The translations under genes and the position numbers were made by a program. The notes under the pieces are model-generated. The model saw nothing but the letters and a program-made list of their open reading frames with translations. It was not told the DNA's origin and made no database searches. From Petrosia ficiformis (Eukaryota > Porifera > Demospongiae > Haplosclerida > Petrosiidae), in contig OX345636.1 of NCBI GenBank assembly GCA_947044365.1, forward strand, positions 28,376,466-28,440,465: a stretch of DNA of 64,000 nucleotides, read 5' to 3'. Shown piece after piece: positions 1 to 12,058 of this stretch. Each line of letters begins with the position of its first letter. Position 1 is the stretch's first letter.

Positions 1-150
1 TCATAAACATTGCTTTAAGTAAATGGTACAAATTGTGCAGCAATTGGTCTTCCTATACCTATTGGTAATGGTTTATATTCTAATGCTGAACCAAATCTAG
101 AGCATCAAGTTGGACTTTGACAAACTCTAGCAGTACAAGGAGGTGATCCA

Positions 151-360
151 ATGCAGTCTATGTATTTTTATGCGAATGCTTGGAAATCATACAAACCTGA
201 ATATGGTATTAATGCTTTTAAAAAAGCTGGCATTGTACCATTAAATAGGAATGCAATATCTAATACCTCATTAGCTCCATCCAGTTCTTACCAAGTTACT
301 GACTATCTACCAAATTCTTCCAACAATGTAGATCCTTTGAATTGTGAAGGGAATCCATAA
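151..360 (+). pseudogene. pogo/Tigger-like transposase, C-terminal fragment
   Basis: A 69-codon open frame carries the signature following the DDE_1 domain of pogo-type transposases: an aromatic-rich W(K/E) segment, then NAFKKAGIVPLNR and a serine-rich SLAPSSS tail. The same motif occurs at 27.5 kb in a longer pogo copy (NGFRKAGIVPLCHR), which supports the call. Bases 1-150 look like the decayed continuation upstream but contain stops. No catalytic residues are in the window, so this is a truncated relic; the rest may lie left of base 1. The family acts in the nucleus as a cut-and-paste transposase. Confidence 0.6.
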
Positions 361-419
361 TTGAAATGTTAGATAATATATATATATATTATTTAATATT
401 TATAATTGAATAAACTCAC

Positions 420-564
420 ACTCTAATGTTGAACAGAATGAATCAGGTATTCCTTTACTTTTCAACCAGCTAGCGAGTTCTGGTACCGTCATATCCTCCC
501 TGACCTCTCCAAGTTCGTCCAAACAATCATCCCTTTCTGACATGCTCTCAGACTCTTGAACACC
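420..564 (-). CDS. Orphan exon encoding an acidic linker and the start of a SAM-like domain
   Basis: The minus strand has a stop-free 145-nt exon with a good acceptor (CTAAG before it) and a GTGAGT donor. It encodes an acidic stretch with SERDDCLDELGEV, then TVPELASWLKSKGIP, which resembles the first helix of a SAM domain (conserved W plus KxxGIP). It lies antiparallel to the degenerate plus-strand gene that starts at 658. The rest of its gene was not found nearby. Proteins of this type are common in transposon-like multicopy families. The exon call is good; SAM identity is inferred from one helix only. Confidence 0.5.
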
Positions 565-657
565 CTTAGTCCCTTACAAGAAACAAATTCACAATGGAGA
601 CAGGCGCCAAACTAGATAGCATCATGATAATGATTAAGTCATCATCTGAGGTAATTA

Positions 658-3560
658 ATGGAAGAAACTGTTGAGCAACATTTTTACAAGTGCCCCCTCT
701 GTGTCTTTGTTGCACTCACTATTCCTTTAGTCTTGAGCCATTTGCGTCTTGTTCATTCCAGTGATCCCAACATTTCTGTTGTCTGTGGTATAGGCGGTTG
801 TTACATGACTGCTAAAAGTTTCTCTGCTCTCTCTATCAACATATCCGCAAGAAACATAAAGATGTGTATAATACAGTCTCGTTGTAATAGTAGTTCACAA
901 GTAGCAACTACCAGTGTTGATACCCATTCTTCATCTTTAGATACATCTCTCTCGGACTCAATAATGAATGGTAAGCTGTGTTTATCATTAATTTTATAAT
1001 AATTAATTTAATAATGTTACTATAATATATATATGTACGTGTCTAGCAATGGAATTGTCCCACTTGCCCCAATGTCCCTTTCTGCACTGCCAGTGTCAAA
1101 AAGCAAACGTCCCACCTTTCCCCCATAATTAGTGCATAGATACTGAATAGGGTCTAGCAGGAACCTTGCAAACCTGCATACAATGCCAGCTTACTGTACT
1201 AAAATTAGGGTGGGCAAGAGGGAGGATAAAGTATAGAATTTGGGTGTTATGTGCCAATAGCAAATTGTAATTAAGTGACCTTTATTGTCACCGCCTGTTG
1301 GCATACATCAGCTATGATAGACTATTATATAATTGCACTACAGATTTTGATCATGCTGACTTAGATCACTTGTTAGGAGTTGATGCCAGTTGTCAAAAGA
1401 ATGATAGTGCCCTGTTTTTGATGAAACTAAAAGAAACGCGTCAGCTATCACAGACAGCAATCAATGATGTTGTGGAAGGCTCTAGGGCTGTATTCTCTCA
1501 TACAGTTAGAAGGAGAAGGCTCCATAGTGATGTTCGTGCTAAGCTAGCAACAATTGGAATAGATGAAGCTGCATTGGACGATGTTTTTTCTGACTTAGTT
1601 GACCCGTTCGATGGACTAGAAACAAGGCACAAGCAGGAAAAATGTTTTAAGCAGGATTTTGGATTAGTAGTAAGTGCAGTCACTGTATACATGTAATTTA
1701 AATGTTGTGTTGGGTGGATATAATCAGACAACTTTATAATAGGTATTATTGTCTGTGTGCACCTATGTAGGAACCACAGGAGATATTTGTTGGTGACCCA
1801 TACTATCCTTCAAGGTTCAATGGAAGTAAAAGATCTCTGGTCAAAAAGTGTGACTTCTTTCAATATGTTTCAATTCTTGATACTTTAAAGAGATTATTGA
1901 AGGATAAATCTACATTAGAGCATATTGACAATCCACACCAAACATCAGATGACTTTCTGGGGGATTTTTGTGATGGAGAAGTATTAAAAAACCACCCAGT
2001 CTTCTCTACTGACCCACATGCTCTTCAGATAATAATACAGTGATGAACTAAAATTGTGCAACCCGTTGGGTACTCATACCAAAAAACATAAGTTAGTAAT
2101 TATACTATTTACGCTTGGTAACATTCCTCCAAAATATCGGTCTACTTTGAGAGCTATGAATTTAGTTGCATGTGCTGTCTATCCTGTTGTTGAGAGGCAT
2201 GGCCTAGATGCGATTCTTGAGCCATTTGTAAATGATTTAAATATTTTAACAGCTCATTGAATTTCTGTTAATATTGATGGCACTCATTGAACATTTAAAG
2301 GAGGCTTGCTATGCTTTCTGGCAGACAATGCTGCAAGTAATGCATTAGGTGGATTTAAACAGTCATTTTCCTTTTCCTTCCAATTTTGTGGCTACAATGA
2401 ACTCATACTGTGAACATTTCTTGCCTCATCATTACATTAAAAGAACTGATTCTGATCATGAAGATCATTGTACTGAGATTCAAGGCCCATTGCAAGAACA
2501 CTACTCTAAGACTTACGGAGTCAACCGCCGCAGTAAGTTGGTGAATGTAACTAATTTTTCCCTGTGTAATGGTGGTTTACCACACCATTTTATGCATGAC
2601 ATTCTGGAGGGTGTGGCTCAACTTGAAATTAAGCTGCTTGTGAGGCATTGTGTTGACATGAAGTACTTCGCCCTTGATGAATAAAATCATCGCATTGTCT
2701 TTTTTGATTATGGAAGCAGTGAACTGGATAAACCCAATATTATCACTAGAGTTATCCTTCGATCTGATGACAAAAAGTTTCATTTGTCTTCATCACAAAC
2801 GTTACTTCTTTGTCGAATTCTTCCTTTAATAATTGGGGATCGTGTTCCAGAAGATGGCTCTACCTGGAAGTGTTTCATTTTGCTAAGGAAGATAATCGAT
2901 ATTGTTGCCAGCCCCATCATCTTCAAAGGACAGTGTGCAGTACTTAGAGTTCTTATTGAAGAGCACCATTCACTTTTCCGGGATATATAATATACACTGA
3001 TTCTTTCATAACACCTAAGTTTCATTTTATGATTCATCATTATCCAGACCAGATCATTGCATTGGGCCCAATGGTACAAACATGGACAATGCGACATGAA
3101 GCAAAACTTAATCTTTTCAAGAGAGCTTCACGTCTTGGTAACTTCAAAAACATAGCACTGACCTTAGCTCAACGTCATCAACGATGGATGTGTTATTATC
3201 AGTCTGCTTCTGGTGAACTGTTTCAGTCATGCTATGAATGTGGGCCAGGTGGTCCAACACATACTCTTGCTGATAAGCCTCAGTCTTTAGTGCTGTAATG
3301 TTTTACCCAACATAAGTGGTGATGCCAATATCTTTCATGTAAAGTGGGTGAAGAAAGACGGAATTCGTTATTACAGCAACAATTGCTATGTTATTACTGG
3401 TTTAAATGGAACTGATCCTATATTTAGCCGTATCATTGATTTTTTTGTCGTTAGTGGTGATTTGTTATTGCTACATCTTCAATCTTATTAGTCGATATTA
3501 TGATGAACACTTTCAAGCATATGTTGTCTGTGAATCACCAATTAATTTTTTCTCTAAATG
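658..3560 (+). pseudogene. Decayed multi-exon MHDILEG-type transposon-like gene (C2H2 start)
   Basis: I recognise a metazoan multicopy, probably transposon-encoded family of unknown biochemistry. Exon 1 (from 658) has a C2H2-like segment (CPLCVF...HLRLVH) and ends at GTAAGC near 994. Exon 2 (about 1298-1675) has MKLKETRQLSQTAINDVVEG. A third part starts after the acceptor at about 1769. Later blocks follow in order: CNPLGTHTKKHKL (about 2052), FLADNAASNALGGFK (about 2320), SKTYGVNRRS and HHFMHDILEGVAQLE (2510-2630), LLRKIIDIV (2880), FMIHHYPDQIIALGP (3025), GIRYYSNNCYVI (3360). At least four frame changes or stops (about 2040, 2260, 2370, 2990) break it. An MHD(x)LEG block is family-typical. 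Superfamily assignment (CMC-like or other) is left open. Confidence 0.7.
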
Positions 3561-3639
3561 CTATAATTATGGTACATTAATAATAATTATTATAATTAAG
3601 TATATACTTATATATAATATATTTATTAATACTGACCTT

Positions 3640-3861
3640 CATTAAATTTGTTGTGTTGCCTGCTGTTGGAACCTTGGCACCACAAATGTCATATAGGGCT
3701 AGTTTATTAGTACATGGTTGGAAGTGAATCCAAACAACACTTCTTCTTCGATTCACTGATGGAAAAAAAATGACAGGAGTTGAGGTACTGCTAGTGCTGG
3801 TTGGGGTGGTGCTGGTTGAGGTATTGATAGTCACACCAGAAGCCATAGTATGAAACCGCAC
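3640..3861 (-). pseudogene. BED zinc-finger exon of a second hAT transposase (hAT-2)
   Basis: The minus-strand frame encodes a Thr/Ser-rich leader, then RRRSVVWIHF and DICGAKVPTAGNTTNLMK, the layout of a BED finger (aromatic W..F, C-x2-C, SNL.KH). The first zinc cysteine is replaced by tyrosine (LALYDIC), so the finger is damaged. Its 5' side runs toward 4035, where the complete hAT-1 was inserted; the matching hAT terminus lies beyond hAT-1 at 6802. Only this first exon remains; the catalytic part is missing. DNA binding would be its role in an intact transposase. Confidence 0.6.
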
Positions 3862-4042
3862 AAAAATAACTCAAGAGCTCCACCAAAGAAGAATTGCAAT
3901 AACAAATCATTCAATGCGCGCTTTTTTTTTACCACCTGTTTCTTTTTGGACCAATGATATTATTTCATTTTAATGCTGCTGCTACTGCCACAGACTCGCA
4001 CAGAGCACCTGCATCATTATATTAGCTGCTTGCATTCTGCAT

Positions 4043-6625
4043 TAGTGATGGGCGATACTAATCGAAAAGTATCGAAGTAATCGATATTTTGTCGATACTT
4101 TACGGTATCGATTACTAATCGATTACGATGAAAGGTATCGGATGTTTAAAAAATGATTACCTGCGCATGCGCAGTTTGTAATTCACACGTGTGCAGAGAA
4201 TTATGAGAATACGCTCGCACTAGCCTCGCAGTCATACGCACGTCGCACGATAGAGATCGAAGTCTACTGGAGCAGCAAGCGTTTGATCAAGTATTACTAT
4301 TGTATTGCAGAGAAGAAGAAGAAACAATGCAATCAGTTTCTCCAGAAGAAAATTACGAACAATCGCTTCAGCCTGGCCCATCGAATGTGGATGACATACA
4401 GCCTAGTGCTAGTAAGAGAGCTAGCAAAAAGTATACTAGTCCAATATGGAACTATTTTGAAAAGGTCCAGGATCAACCAAATTTTGCTAGTTGTTTAATA
4501 TGTGGGTTAAAATACCAACATTCAAGCAACACATCTAATCTAGCAAAAGTTAGTAAGGAATATGACAGCTTCATTCATTATGCAGCAATATTTTATCCAT
4601 TATTCATGCAGCACCTGAAAACAAAACATTTGAAGGAATGGCAAGCCTGTGAAGAGGAGAAGAAAGAAGTGGAACTGATTAAAAAAAGAAAACTTGAAAG
4701 AGATGATGCTACCATGACTCAGCCAACATTATCTGAAGTCATAAACAAAAAATCTGTGTATCCAAGTATGACATGTGTTCAGTATATTATATAGGTTTTG
4801 AAACAAAGCTTAATATTTTTAGAAACATCTACTCGAAAGAAAAAAATAGATGAAGCTCTGATTTCAATGATTGTGAAAGACTTGGTTCCTCCAAGTATGA
4901 TAGAGGATAAAGGATTTCAAGATTTTGTTTCTGCCCTTGACCCCAGGTGACTGAATTATGAGAGTATGATGCTTAACATTGCAATTAAATTTGACATAAA
5001 ATGTTAATTGTAATAGTGAAAGTTGAATTATTTTCATTATTATGTACATGTATAGGTATGAGCTCCCTAGCAGACGTCATGTGATGAGATCACTCCTCCC
5101 AAATCGTTACATGTCTCAAAGAGATAACCTACAACACCAATTGGCCGAAGTTGAAGCATGTTCTCTTACGACTGACTTCTGGAGTTCTTGTAATACAGAA
5201 AGCTATATCACAGTCACCTGTCATTATCTTACATCTTCTTGGGAGCTAAACTCTTGTGTCTTGGCTACATATCAAGTAAGAATGAATCACACAGCAGAGA
5301 ATATATCGACTGAGTTAATGAAGATTGCAGCTGATTGGAACATTACTGATAAAGTATGTTGTATTGTTACAGACAATGCTTCAAACATGCTGGCTGCTGC
5401 TAGGATGACTGGATGGAGGCATGTCCCTTGTTTTGCTCATTCACTTAATTTGATAGTGCAGGAGGCAATTGAGAATGATGAAGAACTGTCTGAACTTCGT
5501 CAAAAGTGCAGAAATATAGTTACCTACTTTAAACAAAGTATAAAGGCAAGGGACAAACTGAGTGAGGTACAAAAGCAGATGGGTGGAGATGAAAAAAAGT
5601 TGATAAGAGATGTTGTTACAAGGTGGAACTCTTCTTACTATATGTTTCAAAGCTTGATCGAGGAGTATCAAGCTGTGAATGCCACACTTTGCTTCCTTGA
5701 TCATAGTCAACTGTGCCTGTCATCAAGTGAGATTGATGCCTTAAAGGATGCATGTAAGATGTTGCAGCACTTCGAACGTGCTACAAGGGAGATTTCTGCC
5801 GATAAATACTTGTCTATTTCTAAAGTAATTCCTTTAGCTCGGTCACTTCAGCGTGCCACAATTCAATGTAGTTCTTCCCGTGACAGACTAAAAGATGAAT
5901 TGGTTAGAAGTATGGCAAAGAGGTTCACCGGTCTTGAATCACACTACTCACTGGCAGTGAGCACTTTGCTGGATCCCAGGTTTAAAAAGATAGGTTTTGG
6001 TGATCCATCAGCTTATAACAACACAGTACAAAGGCTTACAGCAGAGGTGGCAGCAATTGTTGCTACAGGAACCCAAGGAAGCAGTTCTGAATCTAGAAGC
6101 TCAACTCCAACAACAGAAAAGTTGGTGCCTGAAACTGATGAGCTATGGTCATTCATTGATGACTCAGTGGCTGCTACTCAATCAAGGCCATCCACTTCAG
6201 ATGCTAAAGTTATGATTAGGACTTACACTGAACATCCGAATTTAGCAAGAAAGGAAGATCCCTTAAAGTGGTGGGCAGAAAATGAGAAGTGTTTCCCATT
6301 TTTGGCTTCACATGCCAAAAAATTCTTTTCCATTCCTGCTACGTCTGTGCCTTCTGAGAGGCTATTTTCCAAGGCAGGCGAAATAACAGCGAGTAAAAGA
6401 AATCGAGTGAAGTCAAAAAATGTGAACATGCTTTTATTTCTAAATAAAGCCACATAATGTATATTTAAAAAAAAAAACTGATAGAAACTGTTCAAACTGA
6501 TTCATTAAGTGCATTATTAATTACTCAAAAGTAGTAATCATATTAGTAATCGATACTATCGATACTTACATGAGCAGTAATCAGTATCGTATCGTACTGG
6601 AAATTTATGGTATCGCCCATCACTA
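4043..6625 (+). mobile_element. Complete hAT element (hAT-1), 2583 bp
   Basis: Both ends share a perfect 16-bp terminal inverted repeat (TIR), TAGTGATGGGCGATAC, and are flanked by a perfect 8-bp direct repeat TTCTGCAT (4035-4042 and 6626-6633), the hallmark of hAT insertion. Subterminal regions at both ends are rich in short ATCGATAC/GTATCGAT motifs, possible transposase-binding sites. The element contains one multi-exon transposase gene. Intact TIRs, exact TSD and an open catalytic frame indicate a recent insertion. It sits inside the 5' part of hAT-2 (3640-3861 plus 6626-6802). Confidence 0.93.
4300..6457 (+). CDS. hAT transposase, BED finger plus RNase-H-like domain and hATC
   Basis: Cut-and-paste transposase of hAT-1. 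The BED finger (CLICGLKYQ ... HLKTKH) is reconstituted by removing a 63-nt GT-AG intron, 4549-4611. A small exon at about 4825-4948 (KKIDEALISMIVKDLVPPS) joins the long 3' exon starting after the acceptor at about 5055 and open to 6457. The catalytic domain shows LTTDFWSS (first Asp), CIVTDNASNML (second Asp), the VVTRWNSSYYM block, and the C-terminal dimerisation region WWAENEK ... SIPATSVPSERLFSKAG, including the family-conserved Glu. No stop or frameshift was seen in the 3' exon. Exon borders are my reading; the start is the first Met before the finger. Could be functional. Confidence 0.88.
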
Positions 6626-6802
6626 TTCTGCATGCAATCGATCACAATACGTTTATTAATTAATAATAAATAAGTGGTTAATTAATATTAATACTATTTA
6701 ACTATTAAATAGGTGTGGTTATCGTATCGGACCGGTGTTTGTAAAGCCTTTCGTATCGATACACAAAATATCGAATGAATATCGATATATCGCCCAGCCC
6801 TA
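6626..6802 (-). mobile_element. Terminal piece of hAT-2
   Basis: Reading inward on the minus strand from 6802 gives TAGGGCTGGGCGATATATCG, a typical hAT terminus distinct from that of hAT-1. It is followed by TATCGATA-type subterminal motifs. With the BED exon at 3640-3861 on the same strand it forms the 5' portion of one older hAT into which hAT-1 inserted. The partner terminus and 8-bp TSD were not found, so the left side is truncated. Confidence 0.6.
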
Positions 6803-7702
6803 GTCAGCAGCTCTTCTTCAGCTGCATCTTTCTAAAAGGAAAGCTAATATACCCCTTTACTGTTGAAGACTGTTACTAACCTGCAATCAGCCTTAATTCT
6901 TTCACTACAGAACACATATTCCTCTCTCATCTCAGGTCAGCAAGATTTCAAATGGTTACTAATTACTAACATCTATGTATAATAATTTTGCTCACGTAGT
7001 ATTACTTGTTTTGAAGTTTAGATTTATGATGATAATTATTACTTATTATATACATAATAACAATATAACAATAAAACATACATGATTATATGTATATATG
7101 TAGGCATAGATATATAGTATAACATATATGCGACGAAGGAAATTATATAAAATTTTAACAGACAAATATAATGGCGAGAACACCACATCTTTCCACGCAA
7201 GACGTGTTAAACATGTTGGAGATTGATGGCAAAGATGACTGTGGCAACGAGATTTTCTTTGAAGGTAGTGATGATGAGTTCTCAGTATTCGACGATGATG
7301 AAACACATGATCCTGTAGAGAGGTTAGATGATCTAACACATAGTTTAATTTCATGAAATTGATGCTAATTTTTTTAACATTAGTGAGACTCTACAAACCA
7401 ATGCATCCTCAAGTACATCAGATCTTGAGGAACTCAGGTAATATTCATATAAAATTTATCTACAAAAAAAGGTTCAATTATGGGTGAAATAGTAAAAATA
7501 CTTATCAAAACATGGGCTCTGGTTATGAATATTTAATTTATACTAAAGAAGGAGTTAAGTATGGTGGAAGAGTAAATATACTTACTAAATTTAACATGGG
7601 GTTTGGTTATGAATATTTATAATTTATACTAAAGAGGGGTTAGTTATATATGGTACTTTAAAAATAGTTTGGCTATAAATAAATATTTATTTTCAAAAAG
7701 AG

Positions 7703-7731
<29 letters not shown>
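7703..7731. repeat. (AC)n microsatellite in the piggyBac-1 intron
   Basis: About 14 uninterrupted AC units within the AT-rich intron of piggyBac-1. Confidence 0.95.
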
Positions 7732-7734
<3 letters not shown>

Positions 7735-9033
7735 CAACAAATTTAGTTTATATACATACACAGAGATAAAAATAATGGAATAAATTTATTTGGCAGGACA
7801 AGATGCCTTTTTGGAAATGAAGTCACAAATTGTAAACAGTAGTTTGAGTTATGGGTTGAGCTGTAAAATAAATTTACTGTAATTATTCAAAAGGGTAAGT
7901 ATGTATGCAAGTATGTGGTTATGGGTGGAGTTTTTATATTGTAATTTAGCACATTGCCATAATTATGCTCTAACTACACATGTATTTCATAGAAGTAACC
8001 CTGGATACAAAATATTTTTTTAAAAATGGGTTTGGTTTTGGGAGGAGCAGATACAAATTTAATCATTTACCTATAATTATATATATATAGTACTATTATT
8101 TTTCTCAGTGCTAAAGACATGATCTGGACTACTGACCTAAAACCTCTTGTAATAAAGCCTTTCACTGAACTTTCTGGTCCTTCTAACGCTCTTCCTTCTT
8201 CAATTCTGGATATCTTCTTTCTTTTCTTCAACCTGGACCTTCTAACTCTGATCGTTGATCAAACAAACTTATATGGTAGCACTTGCCTAGGTGAGACATA
8301 CGAGATGTGGAATAAGGTAACATTAGATGAATTAAAAGCATATATGGGATTCATGATTTTGATGGGATTAGTGAAGTTACCAAGAATTAATGACTACTGG
8401 AGGAAGGATGGGATTTTCCTTTATCAAGCAATCGCCAATAGAATTACACGAGATCGCTTTTATGAAATACATAGGTATTTACATTTTGTTGATAACTCAA
8501 CTCTGGCAGGTTATGGTGAGCCTGATTATGATAAATTAGGAAAGGTATGACCAATAATAACTGTTCTCAATGAGCGTTTCCTGGAAGTATACCAACCTGG
8601 ATGCCATCAATCTATAGACGAGGCAATGGTGCCATTCAAAGGCCGCTCCTCATTAAAACAATACATGCCTAAAAAGCCCGTAAAACGAGGCTTTAAGATA
8701 TGGATGAGGGCTGACGGAGAAAACAGATATGTATCTGAGTTTGAGATATACACTGGGAAGAAGGGTGATCAAGTAGAGAAGGGTTTGGGGGAAGGGGTTG
8801 TTAGACGACTCACACATAACATACTAAACAGAAACCATCAAGTATATTTTGACAATTTCTTTACTAGCATTAATCTGTTAGTTTATCTTTTGAAAAATGG
8901 CACTTATGCTAGTGGAACCCTGAGAACAAACCAAATAGGTTTTCCCTGTCAATTAAAACAATTCATTAAAAAAGGATTACCAAAAAGGGGTGACAACATA
9001 ACCGTACAAAGTGGACCTGTTGCTGTCAGTATA

Positions 9034-9259
9034 TGTGACCGAGAATGAGAAAACGTGACTTGTGCGACTAAAATTCAAAATTGAGTTTTTGCTATCAGCG
9101 GATTCTCCATGTTTCAAGCTACTTCCTGATGGTTTCGATTTTGCAATCTGATGTTCCGTTGCTGAGTTACACGCCCTCAAAGCTTTGACAGCAATTAAAA
9201 TTAAAATGCTAGAAAAGCCATTTATAAAATGTTTCACGTTTTTCCGTAAACTATCCGTT
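9034..9259 (+). mobile_element. 226-bp interspersed repeat, copy 1 (MITE-like)
   Basis: Starts TGTGACCGAGAATGAGAAAA and ends ACTATCCGTT; an almost identical copy (a handful of substitutions) lies at 33815-34040 in the same orientation. Its insertion splits the piggyBac-1 frame, which reads on correctly on the other side. No poly-A tail and no convincing TIR; the ends share only a weak inverted AAAACGTGA. No coding capacity. Class unresolved (non-autonomous DNA element or other). No clear TSD can be defined for both copies. Confidence 0.8.
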
Positions 9260-9582
9260 TACGCTAGCATGTGGGAGAGAAACAAGGTTTTGGAGGTTTG
9301 TAAATGCCTGTTTTTTTTACTGTTAATAGCCAATATTGTCATTAATTTGGAATCGTAAACTTCACCCTTAGTTTAGAGTGTCTTGTTCTGCAATCCAAGG
9401 CCCAAATTGATGGAGGAAATCTCATAAATGGTGAGTATGATTATTGTAGATAAAATTTATTGTTTACCTTCTTGGAATGCATTTGTTGTACTTGACATAA
9501 AACTGGGATGTTATTAACTGTAACAGTTTTATCTTGTATGCGTGTAGTTATGCTAACTCAGTTGGTTTTAGTTATTTGAGTT

Positions 9583-11177
9583 GGATCAACTGGCACAGAC
9601 GGCCCCTCATTAATTATGCACGATAACGATTAGCCACACCCACCAACGTAAATCCACATACCCACGTCCACGCCATAATTAATTAGGACGTATCAGCCAC
9701 ACCCACACCCACTTATATTGCAAGAATATGAGAATGCAAGTATGTAAAAGGTGAGTACTGAGTAGATGATTAATATACAACAAGTGAATAAATAAATATT
9801 GTGATGGAGTATAATATGGAGTCTCAGACAGGATAAAATGTAGCTATATCTGAACATGTTATTAAAGCACTCCCTGGCATTAAAACCACCAGTGGCATTT
9901 CTGGCATATCGTTCCATCCACATATGTTCATCTAGATATGATGGTAATTCAGTTGCATGGCATCCTTTCATGTTTTTTAACTTTCGTTTTGCCTGAGCCC
10001 AATAACTTTTCAATGTTCTGTGTGTGTGTACCTGTACCAGGGTCCACAAAATGCAAGGAGTGGTTTACAGTGGAATGACTTGCAATATTTGCTAGACTTG
10101 CTACTCTTGAATATGCCCTCCACTCGTCTGAATGTATAATAGTTCCAGGGGCAGTGTGTGCTTGAATTATTGGTAACAAGGTAGTGGCATCTCGTTGCTG
10201 TACAATTTCCCTGTAGCCTAATGCTGGAGTGTGAGAAGTGTCCACAAGTCCAAAGACCCATTCTTCTGATGCTGTGGGTCTACCCCTATGGTTCTATTAA
10301 TTTCTAGTATAATTACGAAAATTTGACATTCATTTTATTATTTACCTTGGGTTTGTGACGGAAAAGAGACTCGTCAATCTGCACAACTACTCCTTGCCCA
10401 CCTAGAATTACTGGAGTTTGTAAAAGCTTTGTGGTGCACACCTCTCTCAGCCATCTGTATACATCTACAGCTGTTCCAACATCCACTTCAGCTGTGGATG
10501 CTGCACTTGTAACTGGGAACTGTCTTGACCACCAGAATATTAAGATTAACCATTTTTGCAAACTCAATTTTGATTTGGAAAAGAAGCTGTTATCTCTAAT
10601 AGACTTCCTGCTTTTGCATACAGTACATCGCCAACTTACTCCATCTGAAACATCATTTCTCACTCTTTGGACCATTGCAACATTACATCTTCAGTTCAAA
10701 AATATAAAATTTTAATTATTTTTAATTATAATTATAATATTTAATTATTGCATACCTAAGTAATTAATTTGATTGTCATACTTAATAGTAATATTATAAT
10801 TATTAATTAGAATGAATTAATGTGATAGATACATTAATAGCTGTACTAATAAAAAAAATTATAATTATTAATTTTATGCATACTTGCCTTGTACAGTTTT
10901 GTGATCTTGCAAGCAGGTTATTTGTTCTCAAAAAATGAATAATTTTATCATTTCCACCGAATATGATTGGTCCAAGTCCCAAAAATGACATTATCGAAGT
11001 AAAGGAGCAAGCATATAAAATCTTTGTATTTGCTGCCAAGTATCCCGGTAAAACATAGTGCGCTTGCGCCATAATATAATATATAATAGCGTGAGTGGGT
11101 ACGTGGATTTACGTTGGTGGGTGTGGCTAATCGTTATCGTGCATAATTAATGAGGAGCCGTCTGTGCCAGTTGATCC
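9583..11177 (-). mobile_element. Merlin-1 (ISXO2-type) element with about 80-bp TIRs
   Basis: The ends form near-perfect TIRs of roughly 80 bp beginning GGATCAACTGGCACAGACGG, including CCACACCCACCAACGTAAAT. The flanks share GAGTT (9578-9582 and 11178-11182), possibly the remnant of the 8-9 bp TSD usual for Merlin. The interior encodes an ISXO2-like transposase on the minus strand. Confidence 0.85.
9840..11072 (-). pseudogene. Merlin-1 ISXO2-like transposase
   Basis: Related to the bacterial IS1016/ISXO2 transposases. Exon 1 (11072 to about 10890) encodes an N-terminus with FLGLGPIIFGG and FLRTNNLLARS; an AT-rich intron follows to about 10690. Exon 2 has a Cys-rich finger (WRCTVCKSRKS), SFFSKSKLSLQKW, GQGVVVQIDESLFRHKPK (first Asp), an intron near 10345-10265, then HSDEWRAY (second Asp), VNHSLHFVDPGTG and a third acidic residue in the NIE/SYW block. 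A frameshift at about 10020, exactly between NIE and SYWAQAKRKLK, inactivates this copy. Otherwise conserved, so decay is recent. The copy at 35.7 kb is more diverged. Confidence 0.85.
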
Positions 11178-11489
11178 GAGTTGTTTCCTTTTATTTATAT
11201 TTGTGAACTAAAGTTTAAAAAAATTATTATTACATGTATTTTCAACAGGTTCAAGCTCCTTATCACAAGTTCTCAACATCACCGAGTCTTTCTACATCAT
11301 CACTGAACATCAAAATCTGTTATAAAACATTATAAAATGTTATTTATTTTTTAATGATTTTTAATGAGAATTTTCTCGCCATCCCACAAACAAGCACAGT
11401 TCTAACAGCTTCCGTATGGAACACCAAACAGGACAAAAATATGGAGTGCCATTAGGGTCAAAATAGTATTTAAAATGTCTGTGTTATGT

Positions 11490-11985
11490 GGTGAATATAT
11501 AAATCAACGTATTTATAAATACGTTGACGTATATAATAAATACGTCGACTTATTTGTAAATACATCGACATACTTATAAATACATCAATGTACTTATATA
11601 TACTGCAACGTACTTATAAAGACTGCAACTTATTTGTAACGTACTTATAAATACTGCAACTTATTTGTAAATACATCAATGTACTTATATATACTGCAAC
11701 GTACTTATAAAGACTGCAACTTATTTGTAACGTACTTATATATACTGCAACAAACTTATAAATACTGCTACTACTTATTTGTAAATACATCGACATAACT
11801 TATAAATACTGCAACTTATTTGTAAATAAATCAATGTACTTATGTATACTGCAATGTACTTATAAATACTGGAACTTATTTGTAAATACATCAACGTACT
11901 TATAAATACTGCTACTTATTTGTAAATACATCGACATAATTATAACTACTGCAACGTATTTGTAAATAAATCAACATACTTTTTT
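11490..11985. repeat. Left subterminal tandem array of element A
   Basis: About 500 bp of degenerate 18-40 bp units built from ACTTATAAATACTGCAACT, TTATTTGTAAATACATC and CGTACTTATA; many units are near-palindromic. The reverse-complement array is at 14325-14560. Confidence 0.9.
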
Positions 11986-12058
11986 ACACTCACAGAATTA
12001 CAATAATGTTATAATTATATATAAATGTTTGTGCTGACACAAGTATACATTAACAGAA

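Larger units (their letters stand above)
7171..9295 (+). pseudogene. piggyBac-1 transposase, interrupted
   Basis: DDE-type TTAA-specific transposase gene. The acidic N-terminus (FFEGSDDEFSVFDDDE) is in exon 1 (7171 to about 7437, with a frame change near 7340), followed by a long AT-rich intron and the catalytic part from about 8108. Visible blocks: TLDELKAYMGFMILMG, INDYWRKDG, SIDEAMVPFKGRSS (first catalytic Asp), YFDNFFTS (second Asp) and YASGTLRTNQIG. One in-frame TGA (8548-8550) replaces an expected CGA in LGKVRPI, consistent with CpG decay. A 226-bp repeat at 9034-9259 splits the gene: the frame resumes at 9260 as YASMWERNKVLEV. The third Asp (VDxxDQ) and Cys-rich tail are absent. No flanking TTAA pair was identified. 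Closest relative in the window: 43631-45592. Confidence 0.8.

Noticed and set aside
9361..9560. Possible longer repeat linking the flanks of the two 226-bp copies
   Set aside because: Only about 40 bp (TAACAGTTTTATCTTGTATG region) resembles 34563-34603; distances differ and no more similarity was seen.
11490..11985. CRISPR-like or centromeric satellite array
   Set aside because: Units are degenerate and unevenly spaced, without unique spacers, and are mirrored at the other end of element A, so they are element-internal.
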